DNA of 64,000 bases from an uncultured Ruminiclostridium sp. (GCA_947623915.1 CANQIB010000002.1:124001-188000), one strand, 5' to 3'; positions 1-7,527 are shown, counted from the stretch's first letter. Program-made: numbers and translations. Notes: generated by a model from the sequence alone, not told the origin.

Positions 1-75
1 GGCGCGAAGGGCAACATTGTGATAGTGCTGCCCGATCGCGGAGATCGCTATTTTTCCAAGGGATTATATGAGTAA
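1..75 (+). CDS. cysK: Cysteine synthase family protein, C-terminal end only
   Basis: An open frame enters from the left edge and stops at TAA 73-75, giving the last 24 residues. The stretch NIVIVLPDRGDRYFSKGLYE matches the conserved C-terminal end of PLP-dependent O-acetylserine sulfhydrylases (family pattern NIVVILPDSGERYLST..L). The catalytic part lies outside the window, so cystathionine beta-synthase-like relatives cannot be excluded. Its position just before a LysR regulator and a Cys-leader operon fits a sulfur-metabolism locus. Confidence 0.72.
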   Translation, partial: GAKGNIVIVLPDRGDRYFSKGLYE

Positions 76-82
76 AACGATA

Positions 83-108
83 AAGCGGAGGAACACCATC
101 TGCTTTTT
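83..108 (+). terminator. Candidate weak terminator after cysK
   Basis: AAGCGGA (83-89) can pair with TCTGCTT (99-105), seven pairs including one G-T wobble, with a nine-base loop and a short T run to 108. The stem is weak, so cysK may read through into the LysR gene. Confidence 0.35.
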
Positions 109-144
109 CGCCGTAAGTGAAAACATTTTAAGGAGGTCCGTCTT

Positions 145-1074
145 ATGACACTTCAGCAGCTTCACTATGCGATAGTCGTTTCCGAAACGGGGACGCTGCG
201 CCGCGCGTCGGAGATACTTTATATTTCACAGCCGTCGCTCACCGGCGCTATTCAAGATCTGGAAAGTGAATTGGGCTTTGAAATTTTTCATCGCAGCGGT
301 CGCGGAATGTCACTTACAAACGATGGCTTGGAATTTATCGCCTACGCAAGACAGGTCTATCATCAATTTGATATTTTAACGGATAAATACGGGAAGAACG
401 GACAAAGGAAAAAGAAATTCGGAATTTCGACCCAGCACTATTCTTTCGCCGTCAAGAGCTTCGTTGAAATGGTAAAGCAATTCAACACCGCAGAATATGA
501 GTTTGCGATACGCGAGACAAAGACCCGTGAAGTCATCGATGATGTATATACCGCAAAAAGTGAAATAGGTATCATCTATCTGAGCGATTTTAACCGAAAG
601 ATCATTTCGGGGCTACTGAAAGCAAAAGGTTTGGAATTTTACCCGCTTATTGAATGTGACGCTTATGTTTATATATGGAAAAATCATCCGCTTGCAAAGT
701 CGGAGTATATCGGGCTTAGCGATCTGGCTGATTATCCGTGCCTTGCTTTTGAGCAAGGCAGCGAGGGCTCGTTTTATTTTGCGGAGGAAATACTCAGTAC
801 AAATGATTACCCCCGTATGATAAAGACCAACGACCGTGCGTCTATGCTGAATTTGATGGTCGGGTTAAACGGCTATACATTATGCTCAGGGATCATCTGC
901 GAAGAACTCAACGGCTCGGATTATACAGCTGTCCCTTTTCGTGCGAGCGATGATGAAAAGATAGGTAAAATGAAGATAGGATATATCGTCAAAAAGAACC
1001 TTGTTTTAAGCAATATGGGGAAATTATATATCGAAGAAATGCAAAAATATCTGAAGGAACAGGAAAAGAAATAA
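145..1074 (+). CDS. LysR-family transcriptional regulator
   Basis: A 309-residue LysR-type regulator of full family length. Residues 1-60 form the winged helix-turn-helix, with the typical ASEILYISQPSLTGAIQDLE and the GFEIFHRSGRGMSLT wing; about 90-300 is the co-inducer-binding domain. AGGAGG at 131-136 fixes the ATG at 145. It lies between a cysteine synthase gene and a transporter operon that begins with a Cys-rich leader peptide, and a T-N11-A palindrome sits 59 bases past its stop. By analogy with CysB/CysL-type regulators it probably activates the downstream operon in response to a sulfur metabolite. The effector is inferred, not shown. Confidence 0.9.
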   Translation: MTLQQLHYAIVVSETGTLRRASEILYISQPSLTGAIQDLESELGFEIFHRSGRGMSLTNDGLEFIAYARQVYHQFDILTDKYGKNGQRKKKFGISTQHYSFAVKSFVEMVKQFNTAEYEFAIRETKTREVIDDVYTAKSEIGIIYLSDFNRKIISGLLKAKGLEFYPLIECDAYVYIWKNHPLAKSEYIGLSDLADYPCLAFEQGSEGSFYFAEEILSTNDYPRMIKTNDRASMLNLMVGLNGYTLCSGIICEELNGSDYTAVPFRASDDEKIGKMKIGYIVKKNLVLSNMGKLYIEEMQKYLKEQEKK

Positions 1075-1132
1075 AACAGTATGACTTTATGTCGGCGGAA
1101 GGCGAACAGGACAAAATTTTTCTCTTCGAGAT

Positions 1133-1147
1133 ATAGGCTGTGCCTAT
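1133..1147 (+). promoter_or_regulatory. LysR-type operator (T-N11-A palindrome)
   Basis: ATAGGC-TGT-GCCTAT is a perfect 6+6 inverted repeat containing the T-N11-A core of LysR recognition sites. Its centre (1140) lies about 66 bases upstream of the start point expected from the promoter at 1171-1199, the usual place for a LysR recognition site. AT-rich sequence at 1151-1170 could be the second, activation half-site. Confidence 0.6.
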
Positions 1148-1170
1148 TTCCTATAATACCTATATGATAT

Positions 1171-1199
1171 TTGCATTTTACTGTTTTTTATGCTACAAT
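1171..1199 (+). promoter_or_regulatory. Sigma-A type promoter of the leader-peptide/ABC operon
   Basis: TTGCAT (1171-1176), 17-base spacer, TACAAT (1194-1199). The predicted start near 1206 is 30 bases before the leader-peptide ATG. Confidence 0.6.
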
Positions 1200-1235
1200 A
1201 AAATCGAACCCAAAACAAAGGAGGTCGATTTCATC

Positions 1236-1325
1236 ATGACACAGAAAAATCTTAAAATCAGATACATGTGCATGAAAAGAACCGAAGTTTGTCGCATCGT
1301 TCGATGTTGTGCGCCGCGAATGTGA
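1236..1325 (+). CDS. Cys-rich leader peptide, 29 residues
   Basis: AAAGGAGG (1217-1224) precedes ATG 1236; TGA is at 1323-1325. The 29-residue basic peptide has Cys at 12, 19, 24 and 25, the last part reading EVCRIVRCCAPRM, and no signal sequence or domain. Four cysteines in 29 residues, a tandem Cys pair near the end and placement just after a promoter are marks of a leader peptide whose translation senses charged tRNA-Cys. Actinobacterial sulfur genes have comparable Cys leader peptides. Bases 1282-1290 inside it are exactly complementary to 1360-1368 downstream, which suggests transcription attenuation. Confidence 0.65.
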   Translation: MTQKNLKIRYMCMKRTEVCRIVRCCAPRM

Positions 1326-1365
1326 CGGTAATCAGCGTCAAAAGATGATTTGATGATGTAAACTT

Positions 1366-1398
1366 CGGAAGCTGCTATTTGCACTTCTGTATTTTTTT
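1366..1398 (+). terminator. Candidate attenuator hairpin after the leader peptide
   Basis: CGGAAG (1366-1371) pairs with CTTCTG (1384-1389), with TGC/GCA continuing inside a one-base bulge, and a seven-T run follows at 1392-1398. The left arm overlaps AAACTTCGG (1360-1368), which pairs with CCGAAGTTT (1282-1290) in the leader ORF, so the two structures compete. Which state terminates in low cysteine cannot be decided by eye. Confidence 0.45.
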
Positions 1399-1419
1399 GT
1401 AAAATTTTTAGAGGTAACC

Positions 1420-1596
1420 GTGAACAGTAAGAATAAAGAGATAAAAATAAGGCTTGCCGTTATTATACCGCTTTTGATCTGCCTTCTGCCGCTTTCTTCC
1501 TGCGGGAGATCCGCGGAAGATAAAAACATAAGCGAAGACAAAGATAGTATTGCGGAATATATTCGGCAGCTCCCCGACGAGGGATGCTGCGGCTAA
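1420..1596 (+). CDS. Small putative lipoprotein ending in Gly-Cys-Cys-Gly
   Basis: GTG start at 1420 behind GAGG (1411-1414); TAA at 1594-1596; 58 residues. The N-terminus has a basic start, a hydrophobic stretch and a lipobox (LPLSSC, Cys28), followed by about 25 acidic/polar residues and the end DEGCCG. It sits between the leader peptide and the binding-protein gene. I recognise no family. It may be a genuine small lipoprotein, a remnant of an older binding-protein gene, or a second translated sensor, since its tandem Cys codons lie 50 bases before the next start. The non-ATG start lowers confidence. Confidence 0.5.
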   Translation: MNSKNKEIKIRLAVIIPLLICLLPLSSCGRSAEDKNISEDKDSIAEYIRQLPDEGCCG

Positions 1597-1640
1597 TTGC
1601 TGTTCATATAGTAAAGTACAAAAAACGAAAGGAAGAAACT

Positions 1641-2816
1641 ATGAAAAATAAAATTTTGGCGGGTCTTCTCGCAAGCGTTCTGCTGTTATCTGTGACAGCA
1701 TGCTCAAATGAAAACAGCGCCGTTTCCGCCGACGACAATAACAACTCCGTTTCCGCCGACGACAATAACAACTCCGTTTCCGCCGACGGAAATAACAACT
1801 CCGTTTCCGCCGACGGAAATAACGACTCCGTTTCCGCTGAATTGGAAAAAACGGATTTTACGGTCGGATATCTAAATTCCACAGCGCATTTGCTTGCGTT
1901 TGTCGCTCAAGAGGAAGGATATTTTCAGGAAGAAGGCTTGAATGTAACGCTAACGCAGTTTGCAAGCGCGGCAGAACTTGCAAACGGTTTGACTTCCGAC
2001 AAACTGGACGTCGCCTTTATCGGCTCTGTACCGATAATCACATTTCAAAGCAACGGACAGGATCTTAGCATTTTCGGCGGCGCGATGACAAACGGACACG
2101 GTTATGTTATCAAGTCTAAATACACGGACGGGCTCAGCGATTGGGACATAAGTATTCTGAAAGGGAAAAATGTCGCGTCGGTAAAAAACAGCGTACAGGA
2201 TGCCGAACTGCAAATTTTATTGAAGAATGCGGGTATCGAGATAGGTGAAGGAGATGACAAGGTAAACATCGTCTACTTTGACAGCCAGAAGGACGCTTAT
2301 GCCGCGCTGTCCAACGAAACGATAGACGCCGCGTCCGTTTATTCCCCTTACGCTTCTCTTGCGGAGGGCGCCGGTCATTCCATCGTTTATCGCTGCTCCG
2401 AAGAAGAGGCGCTGAAAAATCAGCCCTGCTGCCGTCAAGTCGCCGCCACCGAAGATCTTGCGGCGTACCCCAACAGCTATAACGCTTTTGAACGCGCGTT
2501 GATAAAAGCATATAAATTTTCTCAAGAAAACGAGGATCAAACTGTCAAAGATGTAAAAGTCTATATCGATATCGACGAAGATTATATTCGCACGGAAGTC
2601 TATGGCGGCTACGGAACGTCTGTGCCGGACCCCGATAAAAAGGGTACGGTGGAACTGAAAGATGCCATTGTAGAGTTGGGTTATACAAATGATTATGATA
2701 TTGACCCGCTGTACAATACCGACATATATAAAAATGCCCTTGCGAGCCTGATCGAAGAAAATCCGAACGATATGGTCTATCAGGAGCTCCAAGAACATTT
2801 TGACCAATACGAATAA
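1641..2816 (+). CDS. ABC transporter substrate-binding lipoprotein, SsuA/NMT1-like
   Basis: The start at ATG 1641 follows AAAGGAAG, giving 391 residues; upstream in-frame codons lack a ribosome site. Residues 1-21 are a lipoprotein signal (SVTAC, Cys21). A low-complexity spacer made of SVSADDNNN-type repeats follows to about residue 67, then the binding domain opens with FTVGYLNSTAHLLAFVAQEE and continues EGYFQEEGLNV, LDVAFIGSVPII, as in sulfonate/nitrate/taurine (SsuA, NMT1/THI5) binding proteins. It acts outside the membrane, presenting solute to the ATPase/permease encoded next. The solute is unknown; the leader peptide and neighbouring cysK favour an organosulfur compound. Confidence 0.85.
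   Translation: MKNKILAGLLASVLLLSVTACSNENSAVSADDNNNSVSADDNNNSVSADGNNNSVSADGNNDSVSAELEKTDFTVGYLNSTAHLLAFVAQEEGYFQEEGLNVTLTQFASAAELANGLTSDKLDVAFIGSVPIITFQSNGQDLSIFGGAMTNGHGYVIKSKYTDGLSDWDISILKGKNVASVKNSVQDAELQILLKNAGIEIGEGDDKVNIVYFDSQKDAYAALSNETIDAASVYSPYASLAEGAGHSIVYRCSEEEALKNQPCCRQVAATEDLAAYPNSYNAFERALIKAYKFSQENEDQTVKDVKVYIDIDEDYIRTEVYGGYGTSVPDPDKKGTVELKDAIVELGYTNDYDIDPLYNTDIYKNALASLIEENPNDMVYQELQEHFDQYE
1721..1838 (+). repeat. 27-bp in-frame tandem repeat, about 4.4 copies
   Basis: Units begin at 1721, 1748, 1775, 1802 and 1829, each starting CGTTTCCGCC and encoding SVSAD(D/G)NNN. They form the flexible Asn/Asp/Ser linker between lipid anchor and binding domain. Near-identical copies suggest recent slippage, so copy number may vary between strains. 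Confidence 0.9.
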
Positions 2817-2827
2817 ATGATTCGCTG

Positions 2828-2872
2828 CAAGCAGAACGGAAGACGACTTGCTGCCGTTCTGCTTGTTCTTTT
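2828..2872 (+). terminator. Intercistronic hairpin between binding protein and ATPase genes
   Basis: CAAGCAGAACGG (2828-2839) is an exact inverted repeat of CCGTTCTGCTTG (2854-2865), followed by TTCTTTT. A 12-bp stem with a weak T tract between a binding-protein gene and the rest of its operon usually gives partial termination or 3' protection, so the binding protein is made in excess. Confidence 0.65.
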
Positions 2873-2905
2873 GATAGATCACTCCCGAATTGCGAGGCGA
2901 CACCT

Positions 2906-3610
2906 ATGAGTAAAATTGAAATCCACAACTTAACGGTGGATTATACAGAAAAGAATAAGAGCTTTACGGCGCTGAAAAATGTTTCATTTTCGGTCGAGGC
3001 AGGCGAATTCGTCAGCGTGATAGGCTCCAGCGGATGCGGCAAAAGCACTCTTCTCAGCATTTTGGAGGGTATCAACGCGCCGACCGAAGGGGAGATACTG
3101 ATAGACGGAAAGCCGATCATCGGGACCGGTACGGATCGCGGCGTGGTTTTCCAGCATTATTCTCTGTTTCCGTGGATGACCGCCCGAAAAAATGTTGCGT
3201 TCGGCGTAAAGCAGGTCAAAAAGGACTTGTCGAAAACGGAGCGCTTGCAGATCGCGGACACTTTTCTCGATAAAGTGGGCTTGTCCGATTTCAAAAATAA
3301 ATACCCGTCTCAGCTTTCCGGCGGAATGCAGCAGCGTGTCGCAATAGCCAGAGCGCTTGCCATGGATACGGATATTCTTCTGATGGATGAACCGTTTGGC
3401 GCTATAGATGCGAAAAACCGAACCGTGCTTCAGGAATTGCTTTTGGAGCTTTGGGAGGGAGACGGCACGCAGGAAAAGAAGACGGTCGTATTTGTCACGC
3501 ACGATATAGATGAGGCTATTTTATTATCGGATAGGATCGTGATGATGTCTGCCGGCCCCGGACATGTTTATCGGGAAATCCCCGTCCCGTTCGACCGTCC
3601 GAGAAATTGA
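2906..3610 (+). CDS. ABC transporter ATPase, SsuB/TauB-like, truncated by in-frame TGA
   Basis: The 234 residues hold a full nucleotide-binding core: Walker A GSSGCGKST (about 39-47), Q-loop region VVFQHYSLFPW, signature LSGGMQQRVAIARAL, Walker B DILLMDEPFGAID and H-loop VTHD. It would energise uptake with the adjacent permease. The TGA at 3608-3610 follows FDRPRN. The same frame stays open for 35 more codons (AELVQTKEYGSFRNELLALF...) to a TAA at 3716-3718 that overlaps the permease ATG. That tail resembles the normal C-terminus of this family, so the gene looks recently cut by a CGA-to-TGA change or an assembly error. The catalytic core is complete and may still work. Confidence 0.85.
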   Translation: MSKIEIHNLTVDYTEKNKSFTALKNVSFSVEAGEFVSVIGSSGCGKSTLLSILEGINAPTEGEILIDGKPIIGTGTDRGVVFQHYSLFPWMTARKNVAFGVKQVKKDLSKTERLQIADTFLDKVGLSDFKNKYPSQLSGGMQQRVAIARALAMDTDILLMDEPFGAIDAKNRTVLQELLLELWEGDGTQEKKTVVFVTHDIDEAILLSDRIVMMSAGPGHVYREIPVPFDRPRN

Positions 3611-3718
3611 GCGGAGCTGGTACAGACAAAAGAATACGGCAGTTTTCGCAACGAATTGCTTGCTCTTTTTTACAGCGATATTATGGGAAAAATCGGCGGA
3701 AACGAGGTGGTACTTTAA
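3608..3718 (+). other. In-frame continuation of the ATPase gene beyond a TGA
   Basis: Reading on from TGA 3608-3610 gives 35 sense codons without interruption and TAA 3716-3718, which shares its last A with the permease ATG (TAATG). The tail keeps the EFxxLRxELL-like pattern (YGSFRNELLALFY) of SsuB-type ATPases. An intact 269- to 270-residue ancestor, translationally coupled to the permease, explains this best. Confidence 0.7.
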
Positions 3719-4638
3719 TGACTGTCAAAAAGCGCTTTCTGCGCGTAACAAATCTTTTGTTTTTAATTTTGATCGCCGTGCAGTTTTTGCCAAATCAGAT
3801 ATCCGACGATCCTCAAACGTCGTATGTGCTTTGGTTTGCAGCGGGGGCGGAGCTCCTTGTAATTCTTGTATCCTCTTTCGTAAAAAAAGAACAGGGGTTA
3901 AATCTGTTCCTTGATATATTTGCTTTCATTTACGGCTTACTCATTCTGTGGACGCTTGCTACGGCAAAATTCAACTTACTCCAAGAGGCTTTATTTCCTC
4001 CGCCGGGATGCGTGTTCCAACAGTTTACGGAGGATATAGATAAGATACTTGTGAATATCCAAAGCTCACTCGGCATTATACTTCAGGGATATCTGCTTGC
4101 GACAGTCATTGCCATTCCGCTGGGCTTGTTTTTGGGATGGAGCGTGCGGCTCGGAAATGCGGCCACCTATATTTCAAAATTTCTCGGCTCTATCCCGCCG
4201 ATAGTTTATATTCCTTACGGGATAGCTCTTTTGCCTACTTTCCGCAGCGTTTCGGTGTTTGTCATTTTCCTTGCGACCTTTTGGCCTGTTCTGGCGAGTA
4301 CCATGAGCGGAGTTCTGAATGTGGAACAAAAAGTGATAGATTCTGCAAAAGTTTTGAATGTGGGTAAGATAACCATGCTGTTTTCCGTTATATTACCGGC
4401 GTCGCTTCCTCAGATTTTTATAGGGTGCAATCAAGGACTCAGCGTTTCCTTTATCCTTTTGACCTCCGCTGAAATGATAGGTGCGAGAGACGGACTCGGA
4501 TATTATGTGAAGCAGTATTCCGATTTCGGCGATTATACCAGGACCATTGTCGGACTTTTGGTAATCGGTATCGTTGTGATCGTCATATCGTTTCTGTTTA
4601 ACAAATTGCAGCGCAGCTTGCTGCGGTGGAAACGATGA
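3718..4638 (+). CDS. ABC transporter permease, SsuC/TauC-like
   Basis: A 306-residue inner-membrane protein starting at ATG 3718 after GAGGTGG. About 90 N-terminal residues carry three hydrophobic segments, an extension beyond usual SsuC length. The binding-protein-dependent transport domain then begins near NIQSSLGIILQGYLLATVIAIPLG. The cytoplasmic EAA-like loop reads EQKVIDSAKVLNVGKITMLF. The start overlaps the ancestral stop of the ATPase gene, and the oxidoreductase genes begin 12 bases past its stop, so importer and catabolic enzymes are one transcription unit. Confidence 0.87.
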   Translation: MTVKKRFLRVTNLLFLILIAVQFLPNQISDDPQTSYVLWFAAGAELLVILVSSFVKKEQGLNLFLDIFAFIYGLLILWTLATAKFNLLQEALFPPPGCVFQQFTEDIDKILVNIQSSLGIILQGYLLATVIAIPLGLFLGWSVRLGNAATYISKFLGSIPPIVYIPYGIALLPTFRSVSVFVIFLATFWPVLASTMSGVLNVEQKVIDSAKVLNVGKITMLFSVILPASLPQIFIGCNQGLSVSFILLTSAEMIGARDGLGYYVKQYSDFGDYTRTIVGLLVIGIVVIVISFLFNKLQRSLLRWKR

Positions 4639-4650
4639 AAGGAGGCAAAA

Positions 4651-5184
4651 ATGATAGAAATATTATGGCACGGCAGAGGCGGTCAAGGCGCGTTTACCGC
4701 GTCAAGGCTACTTGGCGCAGCATATGCGCTTGCCGAAAACCGATATGCGCTTGCGTTTCCGTCCTTCGGACCGGAACGGCGCGGCGCACCGATCCGTGCA
4801 TTTACAAAGCTGGATGACCGACCGATCGGCAATCGCAGTGAAGTAAAGCGTGCAGATTTCAGCATTTTCCTCGATGATACATTGTTTTCAAAAGCGGCAT
4901 ATGCGGAACTCAAACCCGACGGAAAAATATTGCTGAACACGAAAAAGAGATACGATGACCGTCGAGTCGTTACCGTGGACGGTGACGGTATCGCGGCGGA
5001 AATTTTGAAGCTCCCCATAACTAACACAATTATGCTTGGCGCGCTTGCGGGCGTGTTTGATAAAGTTTCTGTCGCTCACATTGAGGAGGCGATCCGACAG
5101 AATATGTCGGAAAAGCTGCACGGAAAAAATATTGCCGCTGTCCATGCGGCTGTAGAGGCGGTAAGAAAGGGGTCGGTAGGATGA
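4651..5184 (+). CDS. porC: 2-oxoacid:ferredoxin oxidoreductase, gamma subunit
   Basis: A 177-residue gamma subunit with the family N-terminus ILWHGRGGQGAFTASRLLGA and the FPSFGPERRGAPIRAFTKLD motif. AAAGGAGG (4637-4644) precedes ATG 4651. With the next three genes it makes a four-subunit (gamma-delta-alpha-beta) pyruvate/2-oxoisovalerate-type enzyme: 2-oxoacid + CoA + oxidised ferredoxin gives acyl-CoA + CO2 + reduced ferredoxin, in the cytoplasm. Substrate specificity cannot be read from sequence, so the symbol denotes only the por-type family. Confidence 0.88.
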   Translation: MIEILWHGRGGQGAFTASRLLGAAYALAENRYALAFPSFGPERRGAPIRAFTKLDDRPIGNRSEVKRADFSIFLDDTLFSKAAYAELKPDGKILLNTKKRYDDRRVVTVDGDGIAAEILKLPITNTIMLGALAGVFDKVSVAHIEEAIRQNMSEKLHGKNIAAVHAAVEAVRKGSVG

Positions 5185-5471
5185 AACCGTTTTTAAGGGA
5201 AAAGATACCTGTCGCGCTCTCGGAAATTCCCGAAACTCCCGCGTATGAAGCGGGATATCTTGTAACCAAAAATGCCGGATGGAGGAATATCCGTCCCGTC
5301 ATCAACAAGGAAATGTGTGTCGGGTGTTTGCAATGTTACCTTTACTGCCCGGACGGTGTGATTTTCAAAAAGGACGGCAAAGTCGCTATTGACTACGATT
5401 TTTGCAAGGGCTGCGGGATATGCAAAAGAATATGTAAGCTCGGTGCGATAGAGATGGAGGCAGAGAAATAA
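5181..5471 (+). CDS. porD: 2-oxoacid:ferredoxin oxidoreductase, delta (ferredoxin) subunit
   Basis: A 96-residue subunit with two [4Fe-4S] motifs, CVGCLQCYLYC and CKGCGICKRIC, in the C-terminal half. The N-terminal 40 residues dock it to the complex. It relays electrons from the TPP site toward soluble ferredoxin. ATG 5181 overlaps the gamma-subunit stop (ATGA), and its own TAA overlaps the alpha-subunit ATG, so translation is coupled. Confidence 0.92.
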   Translation: MKPFLREKIPVALSEIPETPAYEAGYLVTKNAGWRNIRPVINKEMCVGCLQCYLYCPDGVIFKKDGKVAIDYDFCKGCGICKRICKLGAIEMEAEK

Positions 5472-6637
5472 TGGCAAAAAAATTTTTGTCCGGCAATGAA
5501 GCCTTTGCCGAGGGGATACGCCTTGCAAGGCCGCAGGTCATTTCCGCCTATCCCATTACGCCGCAGACCATTGTCGTGGAGCGTCTGTCGGAGATGGTAG
5601 AGGACGGCAGCCTGAAAGCCGAGTTTATTCATGTGGAGTCGGAACATTCCGCCCTCTCCTGCGCAATGGGAGCCTCTGCGGTCGGCGCAAGAGCCTTTAC
5701 CGCTACATCTTCTCAGGGACTGCTGTATATGGTGGAGTGCCTCGTTTATGCTTCGGGCGGACGTTTTCCCATTGTGATGATGAATGCGAACCGTTCTACG
5801 GCGCTTCCGTGGAACATCTACGGAGACCAGCGGGATTCTATCGCGCTGCTGGACAGCGGATGGATACAATCCTATGCGGAAAACGCACAGGAGGCGCTCG
5901 ATCTGGCGCTGATGAGCTATTACATAGCGGAACACAAAAATGTATCTACTCCGTACATGGCAAACCTTGACGGCTTTGTGCTGACTCACACCTATGAGGT
6001 CGTAGATGTCCCGACGCAGGAACAGGCGGACGCTTTTCTGCCGAGGTTTGAAACGGAAAACAAACTCGATTTTGCCCACCCGCGCAATTTGGGATTTTCC
6101 GCGGGACCGGATCACAACACGCAATTTAAATACAAGGAGCATCTCGGACTTCTTCGCGTCCGAGAGATCGTGAACGAGGCGGAAGCCCGATTTGCCGAGA
6201 TATTCGGCCGCAGATATACGGGGCTGACGGAAAATTACCGCACAAAGGACGCCGACTTTATTCTGGTGACGCTCGGCAGCATATCGGGGCTTGTGCGGGA
6301 AGTCGTGGATGGCCTTCGAGAAAAAAATATAAAAGCGGGGCTTTTGCGCCTGCGTTATCTCAGACCGTTTCCCGATGAAGAGATCGTTCGGGCGTTATCG
6401 GGAGCAAAAGCGGCGGCGGTACTGGAAAAGGACATTTCCTTCGGCGGCGACGGCACGGTATATACCAATGTGACCGCCGCGCTGCAAAAAGCGGGAGTTC
6501 GGCTGCCGGTTTCCGATTATATAGTGGGCCTTGGCGGAAGGAATATCTCAGCCGAAGAAATCGAGCAGATTTTTGAAGAACTAAAGCGCGGCGCTGTAAA
6601 AACCGTGTTTCTTGGGATCGGAGGTGAGGACGCATGA
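5471..6637 (+). CDS. porA: 2-oxoacid:ferredoxin oxidoreductase, alpha subunit
   Basis: A 388-residue alpha subunit with YPITPQT (27-33), VESEHSALSCAMGASAVGAR and TATSSQGLLYM, the pyrimidine-binding half of the TPP site. Domain II (about 250-388) includes ILVTLGSISG and GLLRLRYLRPFP. The length fits the family. Overlapping starts and stops on both sides tie it to porD and porB. It determines substrate choice with the beta subunit; neighbouring aminotransferase and acyl-CoA ligase genes suggest a 2-oxoacid made by transamination rather than central pyruvate. Confidence 0.92.
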   Translation: MAKKFLSGNEAFAEGIRLARPQVISAYPITPQTIVVERLSEMVEDGSLKAEFIHVESEHSALSCAMGASAVGARAFTATSSQGLLYMVECLVYASGGRFPIVMMNANRSTALPWNIYGDQRDSIALLDSGWIQSYAENAQEALDLALMSYYIAEHKNVSTPYMANLDGFVLTHTYEVVDVPTQEQADAFLPRFETENKLDFAHPRNLGFSAGPDHNTQFKYKEHLGLLRVREIVNEAEARFAEIFGRRYTGLTENYRTKDADFILVTLGSISGLVREVVDGLREKNIKAGLLRLRYLRPFPDEEIVRALSGAKAAAVLEKDISFGGDGTVYTNVTAALQKAGVRLPVSDYIVGLGGRNISAEEIEQIFEELKRGAVKTVFLGIGGEDA

Positions 6638-7527
6638 GCGTTACGGCAAAAACGCTTTGTGAAGACGAATTTTTTTACGGGCACAAAGCATGTGCCGGAT
6701 GCGGCGGAAGTCTTGCGGTCCGCGTCGCGCTGAAGGTTTTGGGCGAAAGAGCGGTCGCCGTGCTGCCCGCGGGATGTATGTCCGCGGTGGGATTTAACTT
6801 TCCGCAGCTTTGTTTTGGAAATAATGCGATCATATCCACCTTTGCCGGAACGGCTTCGATGCTTACGGGCATTGAAGCGGGGCTGCGCGCGCAGGGGATA
6901 ACCGATTTTCAAGCGGTCGGTTTTGCGGGAGACGGCGGTACCGCCGATATCGGCTTACAAGCGTTGTCGGGCGCCATCGACCGAAACGACGATATTCTAT
7001 ACATTTGCTACGATAATGAAGCCTATATGAATACCGGAATTCAAAAAAGCTCTTTGACGCCCTTTGGAGCAAAAACCACCACGACCCCGGTCGGTAAAAA
7101 CATCCGCGGGAACCTGCGTCCCAAGAAAAATATGTTCGAGATCGTCGCCGCCCACGGTATACCTTATGCCGCTACTGCCAGCATAGGATATTTAAACGAC
7201 TTTTTGCGCAAGGTGGAGAAAGCGTCGAAGATAAAAGGAACAAAGTATATCCATATTATTGCCCCGTGCCCCACGGGATGGGGTACGGCAACAGACATGA
7301 CGGTCGAGATCGCCAAAGAAGTGGTGGATTGCGGACTGTGGTATTTAGCCGAATACGAAAACGGAGTTTATACTTTAAATTACGAGCCGAAGCAATTTAC
7401 CGATCCTGCCGAATACCTTAAAAAGCAGGGACGCTTTAAACATCTGACCGAGGAAGACATACAAACGATCACCGCTTCCCGCGACGCTAAGTGGGAGCAG
7501 ATATATAAGACATTTCAAATCAATTAG
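6634..7527 (+). CDS. porB: 2-oxoacid:ferredoxin oxidoreductase, beta subunit
   Basis: A 297-residue TPP-binding subunit. CAGC (20-23) belongs to a metal-cluster motif; GDGGTADIG (from 99) and YDNEAYMNTG (126-135) bind the Mg-diphosphate of TPP; HIIAPCPTGWG is also typical. It completes the heterotetramer encoded from 4651. ATG 6634 overlaps the alpha-subunit stop. Reduced ferredoxin would feed hydrogenase or Rnf-type reactions in an anaerobe. Confidence 0.92.
   Translation: MSVTAKTLCEDEFFYGHKACAGCGGSLAVRVALKVLGERAVAVLPAGCMSAVGFNFPQLCFGNNAIISTFAGTASMLTGIEAGLRAQGITDFQAVGFAGDGGTADIGLQALSGAIDRNDDILYICYDNEAYMNTGIQKSSLTPFGAKTTTTPVGKNIRGNLRPKKNMFEIVAAHGIPYAATASIGYLNDFLRKVEKASKIKGTKYIHIIAPCPTGWGTATDMTVEIAKEVVDCGLWYLAEYENGVYTLNYEPKQFTDPAEYLKKQGRFKHLTEEDIQTITASRDAKWEQIYKTFQIN

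Noticed and set aside
1584..1640. Upstream ATG start for the binding protein at 1584
   Set aside because: It would put 19 residues in front of a good lipoprotein signal, lies inside the small lipoprotein ORF and has no ribosome site.
3608..3610. TGA as selenocysteine or reassigned codon in the ATPase gene
   Set aside because: Many genes in the window end in TGA at proper positions, and the family has no Cys/Sec at this site; a CGA-to-TGA mutation is simpler.
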